Assembly (NCBI GenBank): GCA_031253835.1
Contig: JAIRVP010000004.1
Location: 1 to 64,000 of the forward strand
Direction: 5' to 3'
Source: Burkholderia sp.
GTDB taxonomy: Bacteria; Pseudomonadota; Gammaproteobacteria; Burkholderiales; Burkholderiaceae
Length of the DNA stretch: 64,000 nt
The translations under genes and the position numbers were made by a program. The notes under the pieces were generated by a model that searched no databases, was not told the DNA's origin, and saw only the letters and a list, made by a program, of their open reading frames with translations. Of this stretch, positions 1 to 9,059 are shown one piece after another. The first letter of the stretch is position 1, and every line of letters begins with the position of its first letter.

Positions 1-148
1 CGAGCAGGTCCTTCAGCGACAGGCTGTGGCTGTCCGCCAGCGCCTCGATCCGGAATTCGAACAGCCGGCCGAGTGCGTCGCTGCCGTCGAGCGTGTGGAA
101 TTTCAGGTCGTCGCCGTGCGGGCTGTCGAGGGTGAATACGCGATTCAC
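1..148 (-). CDS. vgrG: VgrG T6SS spike protein, N-terminus only (cut by window edge)
   Basis: The first 49 codons of a gene that runs off the left edge. The start is GTG at 148-146, overlapping the clpV stop by 4 bp (GTGA), so the two are translationally coupled. The visible residues include FTLDSPHGDDLKF, then LGRLFEFRIEAL, which match the beginning of the gp27-like domain of VgrG proteins. VgrG trimers form the puncturing tip on top of the Hcp tube and often carry or recruit effectors; any C-terminal effector domain lies outside the window. Being last in the T6SS operon supports the call. The identification rests on only about 49 residues. Confidence 0.8.
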   Translation of the reverse strand, partial: MNRVFTLDSPHGDDLKFHTLDGSDALGRLFEFRIEALADSHSLSLKDLL

Positions 149-2805
149 GTCGTGGCCTCCTCGTCGAACCGGTAAGCAAATTCGCCGTCGGCCGCGCTCA
201 CCTCGATCGAGGCCAGCGCGCGCCCTTCGAGCGTGGCCTGCAGGATCGCGCGGCTGATGCGCGGCATCACGGTATGCGTGAGGATCGCGTCGACCATGCG
301 GCCGCCGGATTCGATGGTCCGGCAGCGTTCGACGATCAGCGCGGTCGCCGCGTCGGTACAGTGCAGCCGGATGCCGTGATGCGCGTCGATCCGCTTCTCG
401 ATGCGCCGCAACTGCAGTGCGACGATCCGGGCCAGCGTCGCATCGGTGAGCGGGTAATACGGCACGACGGTGAGCCGCCCGAGCAGCGCGGCCGGAAACA
501 CGTCGAGCAGCGGCGCGCGCAGCGCATCGGCGAGCGTCTGCGTATCGGGCAGGCGCTCGGGATCGCGGCACAGCGCCATCACGCGATCGGCGCCGACGTT
601 CGACGTCAGCAAGATCACGGTATGGCGGAAATCGATGTCGCGCCCTTCGCCGTCCTCCATCCAGCCCTTGTCGAACACCTGGAAGAAAATCTCGTGCACG
701 TCGCGGTGCGCCTTCTCGATCTCGTCGAGCAGCACGACGCTGTACGGCCGGCGGCGCACGGCCTCGGTCAGCACCCCGCCCTGCCCGTAGCCGACATAGC
801 CGGGCGGCGCTCCCTTCAGCGTCGACACGGTGTGCGCTTCCTGGAATTCGCTCATGTTGATCGTGATCGCGTTGTGTTCGCCGCCGTACAGCGTGTCGGC
901 GAGCGCAAGCGCGGTTTCGGTCTTGCCGACGCCGGACGGGCCGCACAGCAGGAACACGCCATGCGGCTTGGTCGGATCGTCGAGCTTCGCGCGCGCGGTC
1001 TGGATGCGTTCGGCGATCAGTTCGACCGCATGCCGCTGGCCGACGACGCGCTCACCGAGCGTATCGGCCAGTTTCAGCACGGCCTGCGTCTCGTCGCGCA
1101 CCATCCGGCCGAGCGGAATGCCGGTCCAGTCGGCGACGACGGCCGCCACTGCGTGCGTGTCGACGGCGGGCAGCACGAGCGGCGCATCGCCCTGCAGGTC
1201 GGCCAGCGCCTGCTGGGCGGCGGCGAGGCGCGCCTGCGCGGCGGCACGGGTGTCTGCATCGAGCGCGTGCGACGGATCGTCGTCGAGCAACACGGCACGC
1301 GATTCGACGATCGCCGCCAGCGCGTCGCGTTCGGTTTGCCAGCGGGTGTCGAGCCGGTCGAGCTCCGTCTGTGCTGCCGAAATCCCGGTGTCGATCGCGT
1401 CGCGCCGCGCGGCGTCGCCGGTGCCGAGCGCACACTCGCGCCCGATCCGCTCCTGCTCGACGCGCAGGCCGTCGATGCGGCGGCGCGCGTCCTCGATCGG
1501 CGCAGGCACCGCGTGCTGGCTGACGGCGACGCGCGCGCAGGCCGTATCGAGCAGGCTGATCGCCTTGTCGGGCAACTGGCGGGCGGGAATGTACCGGTGC
1601 GACAGCGTCACGGCGGCCTGCAGTGCGTCGTCGAGCACGAGCACGCGGTGATGCGCCTCGAGCTTCGCGGCCAGGCCGCGCAGCATCGTCAGCGCGGCTG
1701 CTTCCTCCGGTTCGTGCACGTGGACGAGCTGGAAGCGCCGCGTCAGCGCGGGATCCTTCTCGATGTACTGCTTGTACTCGGACCACGTGGTCGCGCCGAT
1801 CGTGCGCAGCAGGCCGCGCGCGAGCGCCGGTTTCAGCAGGTTCGCGGCGTCGCCGGTGCCGGCTGCGCCGCCCGCGCCGACGAGCGTATGCACTTCGTCG
1901 ATGAACAGGATCGCCGGCCGCTCGGACGACATCGCTTCGTCGATCACGCCGCGCAACCGGCTCTCGAACTCGCCCTTTACGCTCGCGCCGGCCTGCAGCA
2001 GCCCGATGTCGAGCAGGTACAGCGCGACGTCGCGCAGCGACGGCGGCACGTCGCCGGCGGCGATCCGCAGCGCGAAACCTTCCGCGACGGCCGTCTTGCC
2101 GACGCCGGCCTCGCCGACCAGCAGCGGATTGTTCTGCCGGCGCCGCAGCAGGATGTCGACGATCTGGCGGATCTCCGGATCCCGTCCGATCACTGGATCG
2201 ATCTCGCCGGCCCGTGCACGGGCGGTCAGGTCGACGGCGAAGCGTGCGAGCGCCGAGCCGTCGGCGGCGGCGCTCGCGCCGCGCATCGCCGTGTCGCCCC
2301 CCGGCGTAGCCTGCGACGCCGGTTGCGCTTCCGGCGAACCGTCGACGATCGATTCGAGCGCGTCGGCGAGCACGTCGGGCACGATGCGCTCGAATTCGCG
2401 CGTGATCGCCACCAGCACGTTGCGCAGCTGCGGCGTCTTCAGGATCGCGAGCAGCAGCACCGCGCCGCGAATGCGTGTGGCGTCGTATTTCAGCGTCGCA
2501 TAGACCCACGCGCGCTCGACCGCGTCGTCGATGTGCACCGACAGGTCCGACACCGATCCCGCGCCGCGCGGCAGCTTGTCGAGCGCGGCGACGAGCCCGC
2601 GCTCGATCGCGGCTTCGTCGATCTCGAAGCGGCGCAGCACGCGCTGCAGGTCGCCGTCGGGCCGCTGCAGCATCTGCTTGAACCAGTGCGCGAGTTCGAC
2701 GTACGGATTGCCGCGCAGCCGGCAGAACCCGGTCGCCTGCTCGAGCGTTTCGTAGAGGAACGGATTCAGTTTTCCGAACAGGTTGACGCGGCCGATATCG
2801 GACAT
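145..2805 (-). CDS. clpV: ClpV/TssH AAA+ sheath-recycling ATPase
   Basis: An 886-residue Hsp100/ClpB-family ATPase that disassembles the contracted TssB/TssC sheath for reuse in the cytoplasm. Visible landmarks are an N-domain (about 1-160), a first AAA+ module with Walker A GEAGVGKT at 231-238 and Walker B ILFIDE near 299-304, a charged middle region (about 430-540), and a second module with Walker A GPSGVGKT at 622-629 and a VVLLDEIEK Walker B. Both nucleotide sites look intact. The length is normal for ClpV. The N-terminus NPFLYETLEQATGF is the T6SS ClpV type, not housekeeping ClpB. It lies between tssG and vgrG and overlaps vgrG by 4 bp. Confidence 0.97.
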   Translation of the reverse strand: MSDIGRVNLFGKLNPFLYETLEQATGFCRLRGNPYVELAHWFKQMLQRPDGDLQRVLRRFEIDEAAIERGLVAALDKLPRGAGSVSDLSVHIDDAVERAWVYATLKYDATRIRGAVLLLAILKTPQLRNVLVAITREFERIVPDVLADALESIVDGSPEAQPASQATPGGDTAMRGASAAADGSALARFAVDLTARARAGEIDPVIGRDPEIRQIVDILLRRRQNNPLLVGEAGVGKTAVAEGFALRIAAGDVPPSLRDVALYLLDIGLLQAGASVKGEFESRLRGVIDEAMSSERPAILFIDEVHTLVGAGGAAGTGDAANLLKPALARGLLRTIGATTWSEYKQYIEKDPALTRRFQLVHVHEPEEAAALTMLRGLAAKLEAHHRVLVLDDALQAAVTLSHRYIPARQLPDKAISLLDTACARVAVSQHAVPAPIEDARRRIDGLRVEQERIGRECALGTGDAARRDAIDTGISAAQTELDRLDTRWQTERDALAAIVESRAVLLDDDPSHALDADTRAAAQARLAAAQQALADLQGDAPLVLPAVDTHAVAAVVADWTGIPLGRMVRDETQAVLKLADTLGERVVGQRHAVELIAERIQTARAKLDDPTKPHGVFLLCGPSGVGKTETALALADTLYGGEHNAITINMSEFQEAHTVSTLKGAPPGYVGYGQGGVLTEAVRRRPYSVVLLDEIEKAHRDVHEIFFQVFDKGWMEDGEGRDIDFRHTVILLTSNVGADRVMALCRDPERLPDTQTLADALRAPLLDVFPAALLGRLTVVPYYPLTDATLARIVALQLRRIEKRIDAHHGIRLHCTDAATALIVERCRTIESGGRMVDAILTHTVMPRISRAILQATLEGRALASIEVSAADGEFAYRFDEEATT

Positions 2806-2817
2806 GACGGTTCCCGG

Positions 2818-3930
2818 TTAGGCGGTTGCGCGATGAAGGGGCGTGCCGTCGCGCCGCACGTCGTAGCGGACGACGAGATCGCGCGCGGGGCCCGGTGCGA
2901 GCCGCTGCCCGAGCCACGCGGTACGGCCGATGCCTTGCGGCGCACCCAGCGCGATCGCCGGCACCGCGTCGGCGGCCAGTTCGAGCTGAACGTCCCAGTC
3001 GAATTCAATGCCGACGTATTCGCGCACCCACTGCGCGAGCTGGCGTGCGTGCGGCCCGCCCGGCAGGAAGCGGCGATACGCATCGAGCGACAGCGGGCCG
3101 AGCACGATCCGGAACCGCGACTGCGCGTCGCGCACCGCGATGCCGAGCGCGACGGCACCGACGCGCAACGTCGGCCGTGTCGCGCGGATCGTGCAGCGCT
3201 GCGAGCGCTCGATCGCGACCCACTGCGGCACGTGCTCGACGAGGCGCGCGTCGACGCCGAAATGCCGGCGCAGGATCTGCACGAGCCCTTCCGGGTTGCG
3301 CGTGTGCCGCACGAGATGGCCCGCATGGAAATAGCGCGCGTGCGGGGCGAGCGTGTCGGCATCGGCATCGGCGTCGGCGTCGGCTGGAGCGGTCGGCTTG
3401 TCGCCATGCGCGGCGGCCCGCCCGATCAGGCTCGCGACATAGCCGTCGAACCGTGCACGATCCGGCCGATCGAGGCTCACCGTCGGCTGGGCGTCGGCCC
3501 ACGCGCGGTAGAACAGCAGGATCAGCCGGTGATGGAACAGGTCGGCGAACGCGGCGAACGTCGGGTCGTCGTGCTGCGCTGCGCGTTCGTGTGCGTATTC
3601 GGTCAGGTGCGTCGGCAGCGGCCCGTTCGGGCCGAACAGCCCGAAACCGTGGATCGCGATGCGCGGCGGCACGGCGCCGCCTTCGTCGTGGATGCCGGCC
3701 AGCATCGACGCCGCGAACGCGAGCGACGGCTGCTGCCCGAGCCGCACCGGTTCGTCGCGCGGCCGGGTGGCGCGCCCGAGCGGCGGGCGTCCGGGCGACA
3801 GCGCGTCGAGCCAGCGCAGCGCCTGGAACAGGTCGTAGCCGTGCGGCGCGGCGCGCAGCCGCGCCCACCACGCGTCGCGGCGCGCGGCGTCGGCGGCCGG
3901 CCGGATACCGGATGACGATTCGCGTTTCAT
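2818..3930 (-). CDS. tssG: TssG, T6SS baseplate subunit
   Basis: A 370-residue baseplate protein of the VasB/ImpH family, which forms the wedge complex with TssF and TssE beneath the sheath. The start MKRESSSG is chosen because its ATG (3930-3928) overlaps the tssF stop by 4 bp; a longer open frame upstream is only an artefact of reading through tssF. Family-like segments are GYDLFQALRWLDAL near the N-terminus, IAIHGFGLFGPNGPLP in the middle, and the conserved region FLPGGPHARQL near the C-terminus. A short Ala/Asp run (ADADADADAD) is an oddity and would be prone to slippage. Confidence 0.95.
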   Translation of the reverse strand: MKRESSSGIRPAADAARRDAWWARLRAAPHGYDLFQALRWLDALSPGRPPLGRATRPRDEPVRLGQQPSLAFAASMLAGIHDEGGAVPPRIAIHGFGLFGPNGPLPTHLTEYAHERAAQHDDPTFAAFADLFHHRLILLFYRAWADAQPTVSLDRPDRARFDGYVASLIGRAAAHGDKPTAPADADADADADTLAPHARYFHAGHLVRHTRNPEGLVQILRRHFGVDARLVEHVPQWVAIERSQRCTIRATRPTLRVGAVALGIAVRDAQSRFRIVLGPLSLDAYRRFLPGGPHARQLAQWVREYVGIEFDWDVQLELAADAVPAIALGAPQGIGRTAWLGQRLAPGPARDLVVRYDVRRDGTPLHRATA

Positions 3931-5798
3931 ATCGCCGGCCGCCTGCCGATACGCGCCGGCCAGCGCGCGAGCGTGCCGCGCTGCGTGCTGGTCAGCACGC
4001 ATTCGGCGAACGCGTTGATCGAGACATGCCGCGCGAAGAACTGTTCGAGCACCGCGCCGAGCAGGAACGGACTGTCGCCGGAAAACGCATGGTCGTCGAC
4101 GGTCACGTCGACCTGCACGCCGCGCCCGAACATCAGCGGCCCGGATGCCGGCAGCCGGCGGAACACCGGCGAGAACGCGACACGCTGCACGCCGTCGATC
4201 TGCCGGCGCATCGCGGCGTCGGCCGGGTCGGCATGCAGGCCGAGCAGTTCGCGCAGCGCATGCGCGCCCTCGTCGTCGTCGAGATCGGTCAGCGTGTGGC
4301 GCGCGAGCCCGAGATGGCGGATCAGGCGCCACGCGGTTTGCGCATCGGCGATCGGCGGGCGCGGCCGCGACGGGCCGCGGATCGCGACGACCCGCTCGAC
4401 CGGCGCCGACACGCGCAGCGTGAACGTGTTCGCGTCGCCGGGCGGCTGCAGCAGCACGAGGTCGCGGTTCGTGCACAGCGTGTCGGCGGCCAGGTAGCGC
4501 ATCGTCTCGTCGTACGGCGCGCACTGGCTGTCGACGAGCGACACGTAGGTTTCGCTGCCGACGTAACCGGTGCGCGTGCCGTTCGAGCGGGCCTGCGCGG
4601 ACACCAGCCGCGGCTCGCGCCGCACGGTGTAGTACGCGCCGTAGTTGCCGTCGTCGCCGGAGAACGACGCGTGAAACGGCCGGAATTCGCGCGACTGGCC
4701 GTCGTCGCGCTGTTCGCTCGCGAGCCGCTGCACCGCATAGACCTCGTAGTCGAGCGGCCGGCTGCGGTCGACGACGACATGGTGTTCGCGTGCGCCCGGC
4801 TGCAGCGGAATGCGGTCGGCGCGGCGCGCGAACAGGTTCACGGCCGGCGTGCAGTTCAGCGCGAGATGGCGCGCATCGACGGCTGCTTCGAGCGCCGCGT
4901 CGTGCCGGTCGAACAGCACGGTCAGCTCGCACTCGTCGCCGGTCGCGCGCGCGAGCGCGGCGCGCAGCCCGCCGATGCTGAAGAACAGGAAGCGCGCCGG
5001 AAACGCGAAATACTCGCGCAGCAGCCGGTAGCCGTGGAAGCTGCGGCCGTCGTCGGGCAGGATCGCCTGCGCCGGGTCGAAACCTTCATGGACGATCGCG
5101 TCGGCGTCGAGCGTGTGCAGCCAGCGCGGCGGCTGCCCCGGGTCGTGGCACACGACGCCGAGCGCGTGCGCAGCGATCAGTTCGAGCAGATGCAGCGCGT
5201 CGCGCTCGGGGCCGGCGAGATGGAACGTCAGCCGGTCGAGCGGCAGTTGCGACAGTTTGGCGCCACCGCGTGCCTTCAGCCGGATGCGCAGCGCGCCGCG
5301 CACGTCCTGCCTTGCGGCGAAGGCGCCGCGCGGCAGCCACGACGGCGCGCCGGTGACGGTCGCATCGGTCAGTTCGAGCGGCCACAGCGTCAGGTCGTGC
5401 GCGGTGCGGAATTCGCACGCGGTCTGCTCGGATGCGACCGGCCGCGCGCGCAGCGCGGTGCCGGCCGGCAGGCGCCAGCCCTGCGCGAGGCTGCCTTCGT
5501 TCAGCATCGGCGCGAACCGCACGATCGCCATCGACGGCAACGGCGCGACATAGCCGGGATACACGGCATCGAGCAGCGCCTGCGTGAAGCGCGGAAACTC
5601 GGCGTCCATCTTCAGTTGGACGCGCGCGGTGAGGAAGCTGAAGCCTTCGAGCAGCCGCTCGACGTACGGGTCGGGCGGCCCCGATTCGTTGAGCCGCAGC
5701 CGCGCGGCGACCTTCGGGAACTGCTGCGCGAATTCGCCGCCGAGCTCGCGCAAGTAAGCGAGTTCGCGGTTGTAGTAGTCGAGCAGGCGCGTATCCAT
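3927..5798 (-). CDS. tssF: TssF, T6SS baseplate subunit
   Basis: A 623-residue VasA/ImpG-family protein, the large wedge component of the T6SS baseplate. The N-terminus MDTRLLDYYNRELAYLREL followed by EFAQQFPKVAARL is the standard TssF signature (phage-gp6-like). It also has RLLEGFSFLTARVQLK and the conserved EFPRFTQALLDAVYPGYV. The length fits the family. It is coupled to tssG by an ATGA overlap and lies 4 bp after tssE, so TssE, TssF and TssG are probably translated together for stoichiometric assembly. Confidence 0.96.
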   Translation of the reverse strand: MDTRLLDYYNRELAYLRELGGEFAQQFPKVAARLRLNESGPPDPYVERLLEGFSFLTARVQLKMDAEFPRFTQALLDAVYPGYVAPLPSMAIVRFAPMLNEGSLAQGWRLPAGTALRARPVASEQTACEFRTAHDLTLWPLELTDATVTGAPSWLPRGAFAARQDVRGALRIRLKARGGAKLSQLPLDRLTFHLAGPERDALHLLELIAAHALGVVCHDPGQPPRWLHTLDADAIVHEGFDPAQAILPDDGRSFHGYRLLREYFAFPARFLFFSIGGLRAALARATGDECELTVLFDRHDAALEAAVDARHLALNCTPAVNLFARRADRIPLQPGAREHHVVVDRSRPLDYEVYAVQRLASEQRDDGQSREFRPFHASFSGDDGNYGAYYTVRREPRLVSAQARSNGTRTGYVGSETYVSLVDSQCAPYDETMRYLAADTLCTNRDLVLLQPPGDANTFTLRVSAPVERVVAIRGPSRPRPPIADAQTAWRLIRHLGLARHTLTDLDDDEGAHALRELLGLHADPADAAMRRQIDGVQRVAFSPVFRRLPASGPLMFGRGVQVDVTVDDHAFSGDSPFLLGAVLEQFFARHVSINAFAECVLTSTQRGTLARWPARIGRRPAI

Positions 5799-5802
5799 CC
5801 TG

Positions 5803-6351
5803 TCAGGCCCCCGCCACGGATTGCAGCGACATCGCGCCCGTCTCGAGATCGAGGTCGGAGCGCAGCACGAACTCGAGCGGATGCGGGATCGACCACAGCG
5901 TGCCGCGGATCTCGAACAGCAGCACGTTGTGGCGCCGTTCGCCGGCGCGGCCGCCGGGCGCGTCGATCACGCTGCGCACATCGATGCTGTCGGGCGCGAT
6001 GCGCGGCTCGAAGCGGACGATCGCATCGCGGATCGACGCCTCGACCGACATCCGCTCGACGCCCGACATCGGCTTGCCGACGAGCGGCCGCATCCCGTAG
6101 TTGAGCACCGACGCTTGCGCGTACGCGAACGCCGACCAGTCGACGAAGCCGTCCTCGGCGTTGCGCGTGTTGAGCAGCCACGCGAGATCGCGCAGCACGG
6201 CCGCACGCAGGCGTTCGGTGCCGATCCATTGCGCGCCGGGCGCTTCGGCGGCGCGCTGCGGTGCGTCGTCGGTGAGCCGGTCGAGCAATGCCGGCTGCAG
6301 CCGGTCGCGCAGGTTGCCCTCCCGGCCGTCGCGGGTTCGCGGGTCGTCCAT
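5803..6351 (-). CDS. tssE: TssE, gp25-like T6SS baseplate protein
   Basis: A 182-residue gp25/lysozyme-like wedge protein that initiates sheath polymerisation. The gp25-type core runs from LLNTRNAEDGFVDW through SVLNYGMRPLVGKPMS to the C-terminal strand region FEIRGTLWSIPHPLEFVLRSDLDLETG. A GGAG ribosome-binding site lies about 7 nt before the ATG at 6351. It sits between hcp and tssF, as in most proteobacterial T6SS clusters. It lacks enzymatic lysozyme motifs, as is usual for TssE. Confidence 0.94.
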   Translation of the reverse strand: MDDPRTRDGREGNLRDRLQPALLDRLTDDAPQRAAEAPGAQWIGTERLRAAVLRDLAWLLNTRNAEDGFVDWSAFAYAQASVLNYGMRPLVGKPMSGVERMSVEASIRDAIVRFEPRIAPDSIDVRSVIDAPGGRAGERRHNVLLFEIRGTLWSIPHPLEFVLRSDLDLETGAMSLQSVAGA

Positions 6352-6367
6352 CGTCGTCTCCGCGCCG

Positions 6368-6859
6368 TTACATCTCGGTGTTTTCCTTGATGTTCCAGCC
6401 GACCGTCACTTCGGCGCCCTTGCCGCCGTTGTCGTTCTGCTGCCAGTACTGCTTCTTCACCTTCGCGGCCTGGAAGCCGTAATGCATCATCAGCCGGTCG
6501 GCGACGTCGCCCGGATCGATGCCCGCGACCTGCGCGGACGTGACGAGCACCTCCTGCAGCGTCACGCGCATGAACTCGACCTGCGTGCCGCCCGTCTTGC
6601 ACGCGGAAATCTCGACCGACGACAGATGCTTGCCGTTCGCGCAGTTCTTGATGATCGCGGGCGCACCTTTATCCATGTACGCGGCGACGACGAGATCGTT
6701 GAAGCTCGCCTTGCCCGCGTTGCCGCCGCTGCCGCTCGCCATCGCGCCCGGCTGGCTCGCGCCCCACGTGAACGACTGGATGTCGGTCCAGCCCTTGTGC
6801 TGCGCGTCCGCCGATTCGCCGGTCACGCCGTCCACCTTCATAAACATTGCCACGCCCAT
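6368..6859 (-). CDS. hcp: Hcp/TssD, T6SS inner-tube protein
   Basis: A 163-residue Hcp-family protein; hexameric rings stack to form the secreted inner tube. The family features are the N-terminal MFMKVDGVTGES, the segment IQSFTWGASQPG, and the C-terminal stretch VTVGWNIKENTEM. The gene has a GGAG site 7 nt from ATG and a 71-bp upstream spacer before tssC, longer than other gaps in this operon, which may allow separate or stronger expression of this abundant protein. No extra effector domain is attached, so this is a structural Hcp. Confidence 0.97.
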   Translation of the reverse strand: MGVAMFMKVDGVTGESADAQHKGWTDIQSFTWGASQPGAMASGSGGNAGKASFNDLVVAAYMDKGAPAIIKNCANGKHLSSVEISACKTGGTQVEFMRVTLQEVLVTSAQVAGIDPGDVADRLMMHYGFQAAKVKKQYWQQNDNGGKGAEVTVGWNIKENTEM

Positions 6860-6930
6860 TGCCGTCTCCGTTTCAGTGCGATGTCAGGATGAATGCCGCG
6901 TTGAATGCCGATCGTTGCCCGCTGTGCCGC

Positions 6931-8439
6931 TCACTCGTTGGCCGCCTTCGCGGTCGGCAGCCGCGAGATGAGCCGCAACGACACGGTGAGCCCTTCGAGC
7001 TGGTAGTGCGGCCGCAGGAAGAATTTCGACGTGTAGTAGCCGGGGTTGTCCTCGACCTCGTCGACGACCACCTGCGCGGCCGCGAGCGGCTTGCGCGCCT
7101 TGGTTTCCTGCGACGAGTTCACGGGATCGCCGTCGACGTAGTTCATGATCCAGTCGTTCAGCCAGCGCTCCATGTCGTCGCGTTCGCGGAACGAGCCGAT
7201 CTTGTCGCGCACGATGCACTTCAGGTAATGCGCGAAGCGGCAGCACGCGAACAGGTACGGCAGGCGGCCGGACAGCCGCGCGTTCGCGGTCGCGTCGGGA
7301 TCGTGGTACTCCGCCGGCTGGTACAGTGACTGCGCGCCGATGAACGCCGCGAAATCGGAGTTCTTCCGGTGCACGAACGGCATGAAGCCGTTCTTCGCGA
7401 GCTCGGCCTCGCGGCGGTCGCTGATCGCGATCTCGGTCGGGCATTTCTGGTCGACGCCGCCGTCGTCGGTCGGGAACGTATGGCTCGGCAGCCCTTCGAC
7501 GGCCCCGCCCGATTCGACGCCGCGGATCGACGAGCACCAGCCGTACTGCTTGAACGAGCGGTTGATGTTCGCGGCCATCGCGTACGCCGAATTCGCCCAT
7601 GTGTAGCGGTCGTGGTTCGCGGCGTCGGTATCTTCCTCGAAGTCGAATTCGTCGACCGGATTGGTGCGCGCACCGTACGGCAGCCGCGCGAGAAAGCGCG
7701 GCATCGCGAGGCCGACGTAGCGCGAATCCTCCGACTGCCGCAGGCTGCGCCACGCCGCGTATTCGGTGTTCTGGAAGATCTTCGTCAGGTCGCGCGGGTT
7801 CGACAGCTCCTGCCACGAATCCATCTGCATCAGCTCCGGCGACGCGCCGGCGATGAACGGCGCATGGGCGGCCGCCGCGATCTTCGACAGCTCGCCGAGC
7901 ATCTCGACGTCCGGCGGGCTGTGGTTGAAATGGAAATCGCCGACCAGGCAGCCGAACGGCTCGCCGCCGAACTGCCCGTATTCCTCCTCGTAGATCTTGC
8001 GGAACAGCGGGCTCTGGTCCCACGCGACGCCCTTGTAGCGTTTCAGCATCCGTGCGACCTCGTTGCGCGACGCCGGCAGCGCCTTGATCTTCAGCAGCTC
8101 GTCGGTCTCGGTGTGCGTGACGAGGTAATGCAGCCCGCGCCACGCGCCTTCGAGTGTCTGGAATTCGTTGTGATGCAGGATCTGGTTGATCTGCTCGGAC
8201 AGCTTGCGGTCGATCTCCGCGATGATCTGCTTCACGCTGCCGTACGCGTCGTTCGTCATGCCGACCGTATGTTCGAGCGCCTGCTGCGCGAGCGTGCGCA
8301 CCGCGCGCTCGACCGACTCGCGCGCCTCGGCCGTCTTCGGCTTGAATTCCTTCTGCAGCAGCGCCGCGAACTCGTCGTGCGCGACGGCCGGCTGTGCGGG
8401 CTGGCGCGGGTCGGCGCGGGACTGGACGGGATCATTCAT
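6931..8439 (-). CDS. tssC: TssC, T6SS sheath large subunit
   Basis: A 502-residue VipB/ImpD-family protein that co-polymerises with TssB into the contractile sheath. Recognisable parts include LEGAWRGLHYLVTHTETDEL near residues 95-115, the segment PFGCLVGDFHFNHSPPDVEML, and a C-terminal region ending in YYTSKFFLRPHYQLEGL typical of the family. A GGAGG site lies 6 nt from the ATG, inside the end of tssB, which it overlaps by 8 bp, suggesting coupled 1:1 synthesis. Confidence 0.97.
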   Translation of the reverse strand: MNDPVQSRADPRQPAQPAVAHDEFAALLQKEFKPKTAEARESVERAVRTLAQQALEHTVGMTNDAYGSVKQIIAEIDRKLSEQINQILHHNEFQTLEGAWRGLHYLVTHTETDELLKIKALPASRNEVARMLKRYKGVAWDQSPLFRKIYEEEYGQFGGEPFGCLVGDFHFNHSPPDVEMLGELSKIAAAAHAPFIAGASPELMQMDSWQELSNPRDLTKIFQNTEYAAWRSLRQSEDSRYVGLAMPRFLARLPYGARTNPVDEFDFEEDTDAANHDRYTWANSAYAMAANINRSFKQYGWCSSIRGVESGGAVEGLPSHTFPTDDGGVDQKCPTEIAISDRREAELAKNGFMPFVHRKNSDFAAFIGAQSLYQPAEYHDPDATANARLSGRLPYLFACCRFAHYLKCIVRDKIGSFRERDDMERWLNDWIMNYVDGDPVNSSQETKARKPLAAAQVVVDEVEDNPGYYTSKFFLRPHYQLEGLTVSLRLISRLPTAKAANE

Positions 8440-8986
8440 CGCGGGCCTCCGGTTGGGTCGCGTCGCTGCCCTGCGCGGGCTCGCGCGGTTCGCGCACGAG
8501 CGTCTTCAGCAGGTCGGGATCGTTGATCGCGCGCTCGATCAGCTGTTCGGCGCCGTGCTTGCCGTCCATGTACGACAGCAGGTTCGACAGCTCGGTGCGC
8601 GCCTCCAGCAGCCGGCGCAGCGCGTCGACGTTGCGCGCGATCGCGGCCGGCGAGAAATCGTCGATCTGCTCGAACGTCATGTCGACGTTGAGCATCCCTT
8701 CGCCCGTCAGCGTGTTCGGCACCTGGAACGCGACGCGCGGTGCAACCGACTTCATCCGCTCGTCGAAGTTGTCGACGTCGATCTCGAGAAACTTGCGCTC
8801 CGGCAAGTCGGGCAGCGGCTCGGCGCGCTTGCCGGCCAGGTCCGAAATCACGCCCATCACGAACGGCAGCTGGACCTTGCGTTCGGCGCCGTAGGTCTCG
8901 ACGTCGTACTCGATCTGCACGCGCGGCGCCCGATTGCGCGCGATGAACTTCTGTCCGCTGCCCGCTGCCTTGGTTCTGTCCGTCAT
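8432..8986 (-). CDS. tssB: TssB, T6SS sheath small subunit
   Basis: A 184-residue VipA/ImpB-family sheath protein. The start MTDRTKAAG is preferred over an in-frame ATG five codons upstream because AGGAG lies 7 nt before it. Family features include FIARNRAPRVQIEYDVE at the N-terminus, the motif LPFVMGVISDLAG, and the region FLEIDVDNFDERMKSVAPRV. The C-terminal helix carries the ClpV-interaction region in this family. It directly precedes and overlaps tssC. Confidence 0.96.
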   Translation of the reverse strand: MTDRTKAAGSGQKFIARNRAPRVQIEYDVETYGAERKVQLPFVMGVISDLAGKRAEPLPDLPERKFLEIDVDNFDERMKSVAPRVAFQVPNTLTGEGMLNVDMTFEQIDDFSPAAIARNVDALRRLLEARTELSNLLSYMDGKHGAEQLIERAINDPDLLKTLVREPREPAQGSDATQPEARDE

Positions 8987-9059
8987 CGTCCACTCCTTCA
9001 CTTCGATCAGGTTGCGCGAGTCGTTGCAGCCGCCCGCGTGGCGGCTTCCTTCGTTCGGT

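Noticed and set aside
274-3915. A 1213-codon plus-strand open frame across clpV and tssG
   Set aside because: It lies antisense to two clear T6SS genes, is dominated by Arg/Ala/Gln/Asp and matches no family; such frames are expected opposite very GC-rich genes.
2826-6104. A 1092-codon plus-strand open frame opposite tssG, tssF and tssE
   Set aside because: An antisense shadow with no recognisable motif and no ribosome-binding site.
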